A program made the position numbers and the translations under genes. From contig CAVVPD010000002.1 in assembly GCA_963750045.1 (NCBI GenBank), positions 1 to 64,000 on the forward strand: 64,000 nt of DNA, read 5' to 3'. A model generated the notes under the pieces. The model was not told the DNA's origin and did not search any database. It saw only the letters and a program-made list of their open reading frames with translations. This document shows positions 1 to 7,401 of this stretch, piece after piece; within the stretch, counting starts at the first letter, position 1; the number at the start of each line of letters is the position of its first letter. This DNA is from DASUAS01 sp963750045 (lineage in GTDB: Bacteria > Actinomycetota > Acidimicrobiia > IMCC26256 > DASPTH01).

Positions 1-300
1 CCATCCGCCTGTGCCTGCTGTCGCACACGCCGAACACCGGATCCCCGATCGCGAGGTGGTGTCCGCGCCCACGGCACTCACGACGCCGGAGAAGTCCCGC
101 CCGAGGATGTGCGGAAGGTCGGGAGCGACGCGGTACGTCCCGGGGCGGTACGCCCCTTGCCGCACCCGCCAATCCGCACCGTTCACGCTGGCGGCGCGCA
201 CGTCGACCACGACCTGGCCCGCTTCGGCGACGGGGTCCGGAACGTCGCCGTACTGCAAGACCTCCGGGCCGCCGTGCGCTTCGAAGAAGACCGCATTCAT
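1..300 (-). CDS. MDR-family quinone oxidoreductase / alcohol dehydrogenase, N-terminal part, frameshifted
   Basis: First ~100 residues of a medium-chain dehydrogenase/reductase; the gene runs off the left edge. Seen: the opening MNAVFFEAHGGPEVLQYGD, then NGADWRVRQG and HILGRDFSGVVSAVG, which are the hallmarks of the N-terminal GroES-like domain of NADPH:quinone reductase-type enzymes. Near bases 50-55 the frame changes: the expected continuation AIGDPVFGVCDS lies in the neighbouring frame. By family it would reduce a quinone or enone with NADPH; the Rossmann domain is outside the window. The start ATG at 300 sits just inside a strong hairpin (319-348). The family is clear, the substrate is not. 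Confidence 0.75.
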   Translation of the reverse strand, partial: MNAVFFEAHGGPEVLQYGDVPDPVAEAGQVVVDVRAASVNGADWRVRQGAYRPGTYRVAPDLPHILGRDFSGVVSAVGADTTSRSGIRCSACATAGTGGW

Positions 301-318
301 GTCACACCCCCGGTTGCG

Positions 319-348
319 GTCGGGGCCTCCCTCGCGGGAGGCCCCGAC
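319..348. terminator. Strong GC hairpin, possible terminator
   Basis: Perfect 13-bp inverted repeat GTCGGGGCCTCCC / GGGAGGCCCCGAC with a TCGC loop. It has no clear T-run, as is usual in high-GC actinobacteria. It lies upstream of the leftward oxidoreductase gene, so it would stop leftward transcription coming from the mobile region, or act as a leader hairpin. Confidence 0.55.
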
Positions 349-582
349 TCGTGGTTCGATTCGCGGCTGTCCTCAGACTTGGCCGAGGCCGAGGTCGACG
401 CCCACGTCGATGAGCGAGGAAACGTTGGGGTCGACGTTTACCTGTCGTTCCCATCACCGGTGCTGACCTGCAGGAGGTCGTCGGTGTTGCCGCCGGTGAT
501 GTGGGTCTCAGCCTGGAGTCCGGCTACGTCGCAGGGGCGCCGAAGCGAAGAAGGCGCGCCCACATCCCCTTCCCGCGGTGGT
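349..582. other. Non-coding stretch, nothing recognised
   Basis: About 230 bases between the hairpin and the recombinase remnant. Open frames exist on both strands, but none resembles a known protein and none has a convincing ribosome site. It is probably residue of the mobile region. Confidence 0.4.
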
Positions 583-854
583 CTACCGCCCGCGGGCATC
601 CCCCAACCGCTTCGGTGACGCGGAACTACTCGTCGGCGACGGTGCGGTCCGAGATGCGCGCGCGTAGGTGAGCGTCAAGCGCATCGATCGGTGCCCGAGA
701 AGTGCCGCGATCGCTAGAAGCTCATCCCGCGGTTGATCGCCTGGTTGGCGAGCGTTTGCCGCCACCGGTGGGGATGCGCGGGACCGTCACCGGCGCGCTT
801 GGCGACCGCGGCGACGTGTCCGTCGAGTTCGGCGAGATCGTGTGGCGAAGGCAT
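583..854 (-). pseudogene. Decayed phage-type tyrosine recombinase, C-terminal remnant
   Basis: The C-terminal catalytic end of a tyrosine recombinase is recognisable across three frames. One frame carries PHRWRQTLANQAINRGMS, corresponding to the family box HRWRHTLATQAINRGM. After a frame change it continues LAIAALLGHRSMRLTLTYAR (second His/Arg box and Tyr nucleophile). After another change it reads ISDRTVADE, then a TAG stop exactly where the family has Tyr in ADEYF, then FRVTEAV. Several frame breaks plus an internal stop make this true decay rather than one sequencing error. The N-terminal two thirds are absent or unrecognisable. It marks an older integration event next to the intact integrase at 2.1-3.5 kb. 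Confidence 0.75.
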
Positions 855-1041
855 GCACGGCAGCAAAGTCGAGCCTGCCCTGGCGCAACGCAACCATGGA
901 GCCAAGTCCCGCGACAGCACCGAGACACCCGAGCAACGCCATCGACCCCACTGCGACGACACCGCCACCCGGTCCCGCGTCACTCGCGTCGACGCCTCCA
1001 GCCGCGTCAACGAGCACGATCAAAACGTAGACACACTTCTA

Positions 1042-1059
1042 GGGCCCGCAAGCGGGCCC
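1042..1059. other. Perfect 8-bp inverted repeat
   Basis: GGGCCCGC-AA-GCGGGCCC, directly before the first of the GGGAGTCATC repeats. The 2-nt loop is too tight for a good RNA hairpin, though the stem could open by a pair. It may be a protein-binding palindrome or a terminator remnant in the mobile region. Confidence 0.35.
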
Positions 1060-1064
1060 CAAGC

Positions 1065-1422
1065 GGGAGTCATCGAGCAGAGCCCGGGAGTCATCAGCTC
1101 GGATTCCCTCGGGCGACCGCGCGGCCGGCAGCTGAGCTAGTTGTCAGGACCGAGCCCAGCCAGTTCGTCGGCGATCGTTGCCGCAACGTGGACGGACGAC
1201 GCGGTGATCGGCCTCACACACTCGATCACTCCCGGCCGCATGCGATCACTCCCGCCTGACCGCCGGATGACTCCCGCCCGATGATCGATCCGAACCAGAT
1301 CAGTCCCGGATTGGTCCCGACACCGCGCTATGGCTCCCGCCCGACCGATGGCTAACTCCCGGCCGTATGCAATCACTCCCGCCTGACGACGGATGACTCC
1401 CACAGCGGGTCCGATCACTCCC
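1065..1422. repeat. Field of degenerate 10-bp repeats (GGGAGTSATC and complement)
   Basis: Two copies of GGGAGTCATC read rightward (1065-1074, 1086-1095). At least six exact GATSACTCCC copies read the other way (1224-1233, 1244-1253, 1266-1275, 1392-1401, 1413-1422, plus AATCACTCCC at 1371-1380), with variants at 1298-1307 and 1351-1360. A larger imperfect direct repeat of about 48 bp (1228-1275 versus 1355-1401) carries three of the motifs in the same order. No convincing gene lies between 855 and 1563. Opposed multi-copy short motifs beside recombinase genes resemble transposase or recombinase binding arrays at element ends; that role is inference. Confidence 0.7.
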
Positions 1423-1563
1423 GGCGGCCACAGCACACCCCTTCGTTGCTCTCTTCGTAGCTCCCGACTCCACGGCCGGTGGCGTCCGCCCTCGTAATGA
1501 TCGTTCGGCGGGGTTGACGCGTCCTTGGACGGACTGGGAGTAGACGAACGAGAGGAGTTTCTG

Positions 1564-1772
1564 ATGGAACGTCGGACCTACACGGTGACCGAGGCGGCGA
1601 CTGTTCTCGGCATCTCGCGCACGAGCGCCTACGAGCGCGTGCGGGCGGCGAGTTGCCTGCGCTGCGGCTCGGGCGTCGCATCGTCATCACGCGAACGGTC
1701 GTCGATGCCATGCTCGGCGGCGCACCAGTCCTCGCCGGCAGTCAGAGCCGTGCCGCATCGGATGCTCCGTAG
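1564..1772 (+). CDS. Excisionase / AlpA-like helix-turn-helix DNA-binding protein, frameshifted
   Basis: Small (~68 aa) DNA-binding protein of the Xis/AlpA winged-helix type. The start ATG has a good ribosome site (AGAGGAG). The N-terminus MERRTYTVTEAATVLGISRT is the classic helix-turn-helix followed by SAYERVRA. Near base 1648 the frame slips by one. In the next frame it continues ELPALRLGRRIVITRTVV (the beta wing), ending SRAASDAP at 1772. Such proteins bind attachment sites or promoters and set the direction of integrase reactions. Here it converges on hepT and the integrase, its stop only 1 base from the end of hepT. The slip may be an indel error or a real knock-out. Confidence 0.75.
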
Positions 1773-1773
1773 G

Positions 1774-2106
1774 TCAGGAAGCTGCGCGAAGCGCGGCCAG
1801 CAGCGCGGGAAGGTCGTCGGTGACCGTGTTCCAGAGGCGATTGAGGTCGATCTCGAAGTAGTGGTGGGTGAGCCGATCGCGGGTGCGCGCCGCGGCCGAC
1901 CAGGGAACCTCCAGATGCTCGGCCTGGGTCTCGGGGGACACCGCCTTCGCCGCTTCACCGATGATCTCGACGACCTTCACCAACGCGAGCTGCAGCATGC
2001 GATCGTCGGCGAACTCGTCGTACGACCGACCGAAGACGAACGCCGCAGCCTGGTCGCACGCCTCGACGATGTGGGCGATGCGGTCGTCGTCACGCGGCGA
2101 GGTCAT
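1774..2106 (-). CDS. hepT: HepT-type HEPN RNase toxin (DUF86)
   Basis: 110-residue HEPN-fold protein of the DUF86/HepT family, the toxin of type VII toxin-antitoxin pairs; the family are RNases acting on RNA in the cytoplasm. The diagnostic active-site motif R-x4-H-x-Y is intact as RDRLTHHY near residue 85; the Tyr is the residue known to be AMPylated by MntA in studied pairs. Helical segments such as MLQLALVKVVEIIGEAAKAV match the family. I chose ATG at 2106 (MTSPRDDDRIAHIVEA), which overlaps the end of the integrase-MntA gene by 17 bp, the usual antitoxin-toxin coupling. Translation is probably coupled, and there is no separate promoter space. Confidence 0.88.
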   Translation of the reverse strand: MTSPRDDDRIAHIVEACDQAAAFVFGRSYDEFADDRMLQLALVKVVEIIGEAAKAVSPETQAEHLEVPWSAAARTRDRLTHHYFEIDLNRLWNTVTDDLPALLAALRAAS

Positions 2107-3511
2107 AGACCGTTTCAGCCTCGGCGACGACACGATCGCGGAACCGCTCGCTGAGATCGTGAGCTGTGCGCAGGTCAACGTGCCGCCCAGGTACGAGCTC
2201 CTCGAGCTCCATCTCCAGACGCGCCATGTCGAACAGGCTCACCTTCGCACCATCGACGAACTCCACGAGGAGGTCGACATCGCTGTCGGGCGCGAAGTCG
2301 ATGCGCAACGCCGACCCGAACACCGCGAGCCGACGAATCATGTTGCGGCGACAGAAGTCAGCGATTGCGTCCCCATCGATGCCGAGCCGGGCGAGCAGCT
2401 CGACATCGTCGGGTGCATCCTCCGGTGCCGCGACGTCGTCGAGCGTCGCGGCGAGCGTCGAAGCTAACGCTTGGTCGGCGCCTTCCACCGCGTGGGCGTA
2501 GACGCGAAGCGTCATCGCCGGGTTCGCGTGGCCCAGGCGACCTGCAACGCTCCGCACGTCGTGGCCACTGGTGATCGCAGTAGTCGCGGTCCAGTGCCGG
2601 AGGTCGTGGAGGCGCCACTTCCGAGCAATCCCGGATTGCTCGCGGGCTCGCGTCCACCACCATCCAAGGCGATCGGGATTAGCGGGTCCGGTCGTGTCGG
2701 AGAAGAGGTAGGACGACACCTGTTCGCGATCGGCGCGCAGCGCGGCGATCTCCGCGACGGTCGAGGGGTCGAGCGTCAACACTCGGCGGTCGCCTGTCTT
2801 GGTCGGTACGTCCTCGACCGACGACGCGCCATCGCGACGTACGACGCATGCGCTGCTGTCGATGGTCAGCTGGTTGCCCTCGAGGTCGCTCCACTGCAGC
2901 GCCGCGAGCTCGGCCCTTCGGAGCCCTGCAACTGCGGCGAGCCGCAGCGCGAGACCGGCAGCGGGATCGATCTCGCGCGCTGCCGTAATCGCCGCGCGAA
3001 GCTCGTCGGATGTCATGGCGTCGCGTGGCGCGCGCTTCGGTTGGCGCAGCACGGCCTGGCTCGCAGGATTGCTGCCGACCCACTCCCACCGCAACGCCTG
3101 CGCGAGCGCGGCCCGCAGCACGCCGTGACGACCGCGGATCGCGGACTCGCCCACTCCGGCCTTCCGCATCCGCGCGTGCCAGCGCTCGACATCGCCGACT
3201 CGCATCCGCGCCACGGCCATCTCAGCGATGGGGTCCGCCTCGATCAGCGCGATCCGGCTCTCGTAATCGCGCCGTGTCGACTCGGCCCATACCGGCTGGT
3301 TCACGTCGCGCCACGCGGTCAACACGTCGGTGACGGTGCGACCGGCGGCATTCGACGGCGGCCTCGACTCGAGCGACGCCGCCACGCGCTGCGCCTCGCG
3401 CTTCGTCCCCCGAACGGTGCGGCTGACCTGAGTGGGCCGACCGGCGGCGTTGCGCCCGGTGAACACCCGGATCTCCCACACCCCTGGTTTGCGCTCCCGC
3501 ACCGTCGCCAC
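2090..3511 (-). CDS. Tyrosine integrase fused to an MntA-type nucleotidyltransferase (antitoxin) domain
   Basis: 473 residues in one unbroken frame. Residues ~1-350 are a phage-type integrase: N-terminal Arm-binding segment (VRERKPGVWEIRVF), SAM-like core-binding domain (~60-150), and catalytic domain with GLRRAELAALQW (Arg I), TKTGDRR (Lys), HDLRHWTATT (His-x-x-Arg), GRLGH and the Tyr in RVYAHA. After a short acidic linker (~355-370) residues ~375-473 form a complete MNT-fold nucleotidyltransferase with FCRRNMIRRLAVFGSALR and the exact MntA signature GS-x10-D-x-D (GSALRIDFAPDSDVD). Free-standing MntA is ~100 aa, so the whole domain is present. hepT follows with a 17-bp overlap. No ATG/GTG start precedes the MNT domain, so the antitoxin seems to be made only as a fusion. 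Confidence 0.9.
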   Translation of the reverse strand: MATVRERKPGVWEIRVFTGRNAAGRPTQVSRTVRGTKREAQRVAASLESRPPSNAAGRTVTDVLTAWRDVNQPVWAESTRRDYESRIALIEADPIAEMAVARMRVGDVERWHARMRKAGVGESAIRGRHGVLRAALAQALRWEWVGSNPASQAVLRQPKRAPRDAMTSDELRAAITAAREIDPAAGLALRLAAVAGLRRAELAALQWSDLEGNQLTIDSSACVVRRDGASSVEDVPTKTGDRRVLTLDPSTVAEIAALRADREQVSSYLFSDTTGPANPDRLGWWWTRAREQSGIARKWRLHDLRHWTATTAITSGHDVRSVAGRLGHANPAMTLRVYAHAVEGADQALASTLAATLDDVAAPEDAPDDVELLARLGIDGDAIADFCRRNMIRRLAVFGSALRIDFAPDSDVDLLVEFVDGAKVSLFDMARLEMELEELVPGRHVDLRTAHDLSERFRDRVVAEAETVYDLAA

Positions 3512-3530
3512 GGCTCACGACCGTAGCAGC

Positions 3531-3549
3531 TGTAGGGATTTGTAGGGAT
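3531..3549. repeat. Tandem 9-bp repeat TGTAGGGAT in front of the integrase gene
   Basis: Two copies of TGTAGGGAT (3531-3539, 3541-3549) lie 20-38 bases upstream of the integrase start, one helical turn apart. This is AT-richer than its surroundings. It could be an operator for the integrase or Xis protein, or part of an attachment core. No second copy was seen elsewhere in the window. Confidence 0.4.
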
Positions 3550-3586
3550 AGATAGCCAGATCAGCCCGCCGGCTTGAAGATCTCGA

Positions 3587-4805
3587 TTAGCGTATGTGCA
3601 GGCCAGAGATGGCGCGGGCGATGACGAGGCGCTGGATCTCGGAGGTGCCTTCGAAGATCGTGTAGATCTTGGCGTCGCGGTGCCACCGCTCGACGGGGTA
3701 GTCGCGCACATAGCCGTACCCGCCGAGGATCTGGATCGCCTCCTCGGTGACGCGAACCGCCGTCTCGCCCGCTTTCAGCTTGCTCATCGATCCTTCGCCG
3801 TTCTCGAACGGCTTGCCGGTCGCACCCATCCACGACGCGCGCCACACGAGCAGCCGGGACGCGTCGATCTCGGTCTTCATGTCGGCGAGCTTGAACGCGA
3901 TGGCCTGGTTCTCGATGATCGGCCGACCGAACTGCACGCGCTCCTTGGCGTAGTCGAGCGAGTACTCGTAGGCCGCCCACCGCGATACCGATCGCCTGCG
4001 CACCGACGAGCGGACGCGTCGCCTCGAAGGTCTTCATGGCGGCCTGGCCGCGGCTGCTCCCACCCTCGCGGGCACGCGCCAGACGCTCGTCGAGCTTCTC
4101 CTTGCCTCCGAGCAGGCAGCTTCCGGGCACGCGTACGTCGGCGAGCAGGACCTCGGCGGTGTGGCTGGCGCGGATGCCGTGCTTCTTGAACTTCTGACCC
4201 ATGCTCAGGCCGGGCGTACCCGGCGGCACGACGAAGCTCGCCTGCCCTCGACCGCCCAGCTCGGGCTCGACCGACGCCACGACCACGTGCACGTCGGCGA
4301 TGCCGCCGTTCGTGATCCAGGTCTTGGTGCCGTTCAGCACCCACTCGTCCTTCGCCTCGTCGTAGACCGCACGCGTCCTCAGCGAGCTGACGTCGCTGCC
4401 GGCGTCGGGCTCGCTCACGCAGAAGGCGCCGAGCTGGATCTTCTCCGGCGTGCCGTAGCACTGCGGCACCCATTCACCGATCTGCTCCAACGTGCCGTTG
4501 GCGATGATCCCCGAGACCGCGAGCGTGCTGCCGAAGATCGCGAGCGTGATGCCGGCGTCACCCCAGCACATCTCCTCGCTCACGATCGGCCACGTGAGCC
4601 CGGTCGGGTCGGCGACCGCGTTGGCCCCGAACTCCATCGAGTAGAGACCGTTCCTGGCGGCCTCCTCGATGACGGGCCACGGGGTCTCCTCCCGCTCGTC
4701 CCACTCGTGGGCGACGGGCCGGATGACGTCCTCGGCGAAGTCGTGGACCCACTTCTTGATCTGGAGCTGGTCCTCGTTGAGCTCGAGCGAGAAATCGGCC
4801 ACCAC
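3587..4805 (-). CDS. Acyl-CoA dehydrogenase, one frameshift
   Basis: FAD-dependent acyl-CoA dehydrogenase (~405 aa) for alpha,beta-desaturation of an acyl-CoA in the cytoplasm. Seen: N-terminal helical domain (ELNEDQLQIKKWVHDFAEDV), middle beta domain with FCVSEPDAGSDVSSL and TKTWITNGGIADV, and in the next frame the C-terminal four-helix domain with ERVQFGRPIIENQ, ILGGYGYVRDYPVERWHRDA and IFEGTSEIQRLVIAR. The frame changes once at ~3980. A GTG at 4805 or 4802 with AGAGGAG in front is the best start; a TTG further upstream (4832) lacks such a site. A 22-bp palindrome 57 bases upstream is a likely operator. The substrate is not readable. Confidence 0.85.
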
Positions 4806-4861
4806 GGGCTCCTCTCGTTGCGGTATGTCCAAAGGTGGAGCGGGGTGCGACGCTCCTCCCG

Positions 4862-4883
4862 TAAGTTACCAGTGAGTAACTTA
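4862..4883. promoter_or_regulatory. 22-bp palindrome, probable TetR-type operator of the acyl-CoA dehydrogenase
   Basis: TAAGTTAC and GTAACTTA form perfect 8-bp arms around CAGTGA. The site is AT-rich in a GC-rich genome and sits just upstream of the leftward acyl-CoA dehydrogenase. Sequences built on TTAC-N6-GTAA are typical of fatty-acid TetR regulators. The regulator is not adjacent. Confidence 0.6.
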
Positions 4884-4911
4884 GCACGCCGATCCCGGTG
4901 CCCGGGACGCG

Positions 4912-4951
4912 GAGATGCCCGCCGGTGGGAGGGGATCCCGGCGGGCATCTC
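4912..4951 (-). terminator. Terminator hairpin behind the small secreted protein gene
   Basis: Perfect 14-bp arms GAGATGCCCGCCGG and CCGGCGGGCATCTC around a 12-nt loop, 36 bases past the stop of the leftward gene at 4987. Confidence 0.7.
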
Positions 4952-4986
4952 GGGCGAGACGGGGGCGCCTCGTCGCGGGTTCGGCG

Positions 4987-5430
4987 TTACGCCTGGGCGT
5001 GCTGACCGAACTGGTGGCTCATCAGCTTGGCGACCCGGTCGGGCACCTTGTCCTTGATCGTGGTGGCCCGGTCCTGGGCCAGCGTGCCGTCGGCGACGAG
5101 CTCGTCGATCTTCGTGTTGGTCGCGTTCACCAGCGCGTCGACCACCGTCTGGGGGTCCTTGCCCAGTGAGGTGGCGTAGTCGTTGATGGACTGACCGCTC
5201 TGCAGCGCGGCGCGGAGGTCCTGCGTGGTGACACCGAGCGTGTCGGCGACGACTTTGCCGCCCGCCCGGCGGATCCTGTGCCGGAGCACCGGGTGACCGC
5301 CAGCGGTCTGTGCGGAGGGGTCGGTCGCGGCGGTCGAGCTGCCCGAGTCGGCGGCGAACGCTACTCCCGCGGTACCGACGGTGACGGCTCCGGCCAGTGC
5401 CACTGTGGCAACCAGCTTCTTCATGTCCAT
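4987..5430 (-). CDS. Small secreted protein with signal peptide, unknown function
   Basis: 147 residues. MDMKKLVATVALAGAV followed by TVGTAGVAFAADS is a clear Sec signal peptide with an AxA cleavage site at about residue 25. The mature part contains a segment (~60-85, VVADTLGVTTQDLRAALQSG) of a kind common in short secreted actinobacterial proteins with the LGV-x-DLR-x-ALxSG pattern. It then has a mostly helical, lysine- and aspartate-rich tail. I chose ATG at 5430 because AAAGGACTCACC directly precedes it. No enzymatic motif is seen. A terminator follows, so it is probably monocistronic. Confidence 0.8.
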   Translation of the reverse strand: MDMKKLVATVALAGAVTVGTAGVAFAADSGSSTAATDPSAQTAGGHPVLRHRIRRAGGKVVADTLGVTTQDLRAALQSGQSINDYATSLGKDPQTVVDALVNATNTKIDELVADGTLAQDRATTIKDKVPDRVAKLMSHQFGQHAQA

Positions 5431-5576
5431 GGTGAGTCCTTTCGAGTCCGGATGGATGACCGAGCCGAGGGGGTTCGGCTCATGTCGTACACGAAACCGC
5501 GGGAACGTCAGGGATTTGTGAGGTGGCCGGCAGCGACCGACCAAGCCGAGTCCATACGAGATAGCGTCCGCAGACC

Positions 5577-6338
5577 ATGACCACCGATCAGGCCGTCACC
5601 GTCGACGTCGCCGACTTCGTCGCGACCGTCGAGATCCATCGCCCGCCGCACAACTGGTTCGACCTTGCGGTGATGACCACCCTCGCGGACTCGGTGCTCG
5701 GGCTCGACGACGACGCCGCGTGCCGGGCCATCGTGCTCTGCTCCGAGGGCAAGAACTTCTGTGCCGGCGCCGACCTGAGCGGCAGCGACGTCATCGACAA
5801 CACCGCGGTGCTCTACGAGCAGGCGGCGCGCCTGTTCTCCAACCGCAAGCCCATCGTCGCGGCGGTTCAGGGTGCCGCCGTCGGTGGCGGCCTCGGCTTG
5901 GCCCTGGCCGCCGACTTCCGCGTCGCCACTCCCGAGACCCGCTTCAGCTGCAACTTCGCCAAGCTCGGGTTCCACCAGGGATTCGGGATCTCGGTGACGC
6001 TGCCCGCCGTGGTGGGTCAGCAGCGCGCGCTCGAGCTGATGTACACGGGGGGCGACGCCCGCGGCGAGCAGGCGCTGTCCATCGGACTCGCCGACCGCCT
6101 CGTCCCGGCCGCGGAGCTGCGGAGCTCGGCCCACGCCTTCGCGACGGAGATCGCGGCGTCGGGTCCGCTCGCGCTGCTCTCGATCCGGGAGACGATGCGA
6201 GCCGACCTCGCCGACCGGGTGCGCGCCGCGACCAAGCGCGAGCACGTGGAGCAGCAGCGACTCCGCCAGACCGACGACTTCGCCGAAGGCATCCGCGCCA
6301 GCTCCGAACGCCGGGCGCCGCGGTTCACCGGGACGTAG
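5577..6338 (+). CDS. Enoyl-CoA hydratase/isomerase family protein
   Basis: 253-residue crotonase-fold protein. Oxyanion-hole boxes are visible (KNFCAGADL at ~65 and AVQGAAVGGGLGLALAADF at ~100). Both catalytic glutamates of true enoyl-CoA hydratases appear replaced: Gly where GGGxE has Glu, and no Glu before LGFHQGFG. An isomerase or another crotonase reaction is therefore more likely than hydration. It is first in a rightward operon with an APH-type kinase (2-base gap) and a VOC protein, and lies divergent from the secreted protein gene. Confidence 0.85.
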   Translation: MTTDQAVTVDVADFVATVEIHRPPHNWFDLAVMTTLADSVLGLDDDAACRAIVLCSEGKNFCAGADLSGSDVIDNTAVLYEQAARLFSNRKPIVAAVQGAAVGGGLGLALAADFRVATPETRFSCNFAKLGFHQGFGISVTLPAVVGQQRALELMYTGGDARGEQALSIGLADRLVPAAELRSSAHAFATEIAASGPLALLSIRETMRADLADRVRAATKREHVEQQRLRQTDDFAEGIRASSERRAPRFTGT

Positions 6339-6340
6339 CC

Positions 6341-7375
6341 GTGGACGACGAGGAGCCGATCGGTATCGACCTCGAAGCGTTCGCGGGGTGGGCCGGGCGC
6401 AAGCTGCCGTCGTACGCCGCGCCCTTCCGCGCGCACGTGATCACCGGCGGTCAGTCGAACATCACTGCGCTCATGACCGATGCCCACGGCCGGGAGTTCG
6501 TGCTCCGCCGGCCTCCACTCCACGGCGTGCTGCCCACCGCCCACGACATGGGCCGCGAGCACCGCATCATCCACGCGCTCGGACCCACGCCCGTCCCCGT
6601 GCCCACCGCGCTCGGGTACTGCGCCGACCCGGAGGTTATCGGCGCGTCGTTCTACGTGATGTCGTACGTGGCAGGCATCGTGCTCAACGACGCGGAGACC
6701 GCGCAGCAGGAACTCGACGTCGACGCGCGCGCCCACTCGGGGCTCTCGCTGGTCGACGCGCTCGTCGCGCTGCACGCGGTCGATGTCGACGAGGTCGAGC
6801 TCGGCGATCTCGCTCGGCGCGACGAGCTGATCCGCCGCCAGCTCAAGCGATGGCACACCCAATTCGAGGCGTCGAAGACGCGGGAGGTTCCCGCCGTCGA
6901 CCGGGTGCACGCACTGCTGGCCACCCGCATTCCCGAGCAGCAGGAGAGCACGGTGGTGCACGGCGACTTCCGCCTGGGCAACTGCGTCGTCGACGACCGC
7001 GGCGACATCCAGGCCGTCCTCGACTGGGAGATCTGCACCCTCGGCGATCCCCGGGCCGACGTCGGGTACGTCCTCGCCACGTGGGCGGAGCCGGGTGACC
7101 CGATCCGGGCCGACGAGCACAACCCGACCCTCGTGTCCGGGTTCACGACGCGCGCCGCCCTCCTCGAGCGCTACTCGGAGCAGTCCGGCCGTGACGTGAC
7201 CGACATCCCGTTCTTCGTGGCGTTCCAGTTCTGGCGGCTCGCCTGCATCCTCGAAGGCGTGTTGGCCCGCATCCTCTCGGGCGCCCGGGGAGACGCGGAC
7301 GTCGACGTCGACTATTTCCGCCGCCGGGTGGACAGCTGCGCGCTCCTCGCGGAGGAATACGCTGCGGGTCTCTGA
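6341..7375 (+). CDS. Phosphotransferase (APH) family protein, ACAD10/11-like
   Basis: 344-residue aminoglycoside-phosphotransferase-fold kinase. Seen: VITGGQSNITALMT (nucleotide loop, ~30), EFVLRRPP (lysine-equivalent strand), catalytic loop VVHGDFRLGNCVV (~210) and metal-binding LDWEICTLGDP (~225). In this branch the proteins accompany acyl-CoA dehydrogenases and hydratases and are thought to phosphorylate hydroxyacyl-CoA-type substrates. The GTG start at 6341 lies 2 bases past the previous stop, so the genes are translationally coupled. The exact substrate is unknown. Confidence 0.85.
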   Translation: MDDEEPIGIDLEAFAGWAGRKLPSYAAPFRAHVITGGQSNITALMTDAHGREFVLRRPPLHGVLPTAHDMGREHRIIHALGPTPVPVPTALGYCADPEVIGASFYVMSYVAGIVLNDAETAQQELDVDARAHSGLSLVDALVALHAVDVDEVELGDLARRDELIRRQLKRWHTQFEASKTREVPAVDRVHALLATRIPEQQESTVVHGDFRLGNCVVDDRGDIQAVLDWEICTLGDPRADVGYVLATWAEPGDPIRADEHNPTLVSGFTTRAALLERYSEQSGRDVTDIPFFVAFQFWRLACILEGVLARILSGARGDADVDVDYFRRRVDSCALLAEEYAAGL

Positions 7376-7401
7376 GCTCGCCCACCCGAACGGAGAGCAC
7401 C

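Noticed and set aside
1137..1436. 99-residue minus-strand open frame over the repeat field
   Set aside because: Its repeated PGVI/AGVI residues are just the translated 10-bp repeats; no ribosome site and no similarity to a known protein.
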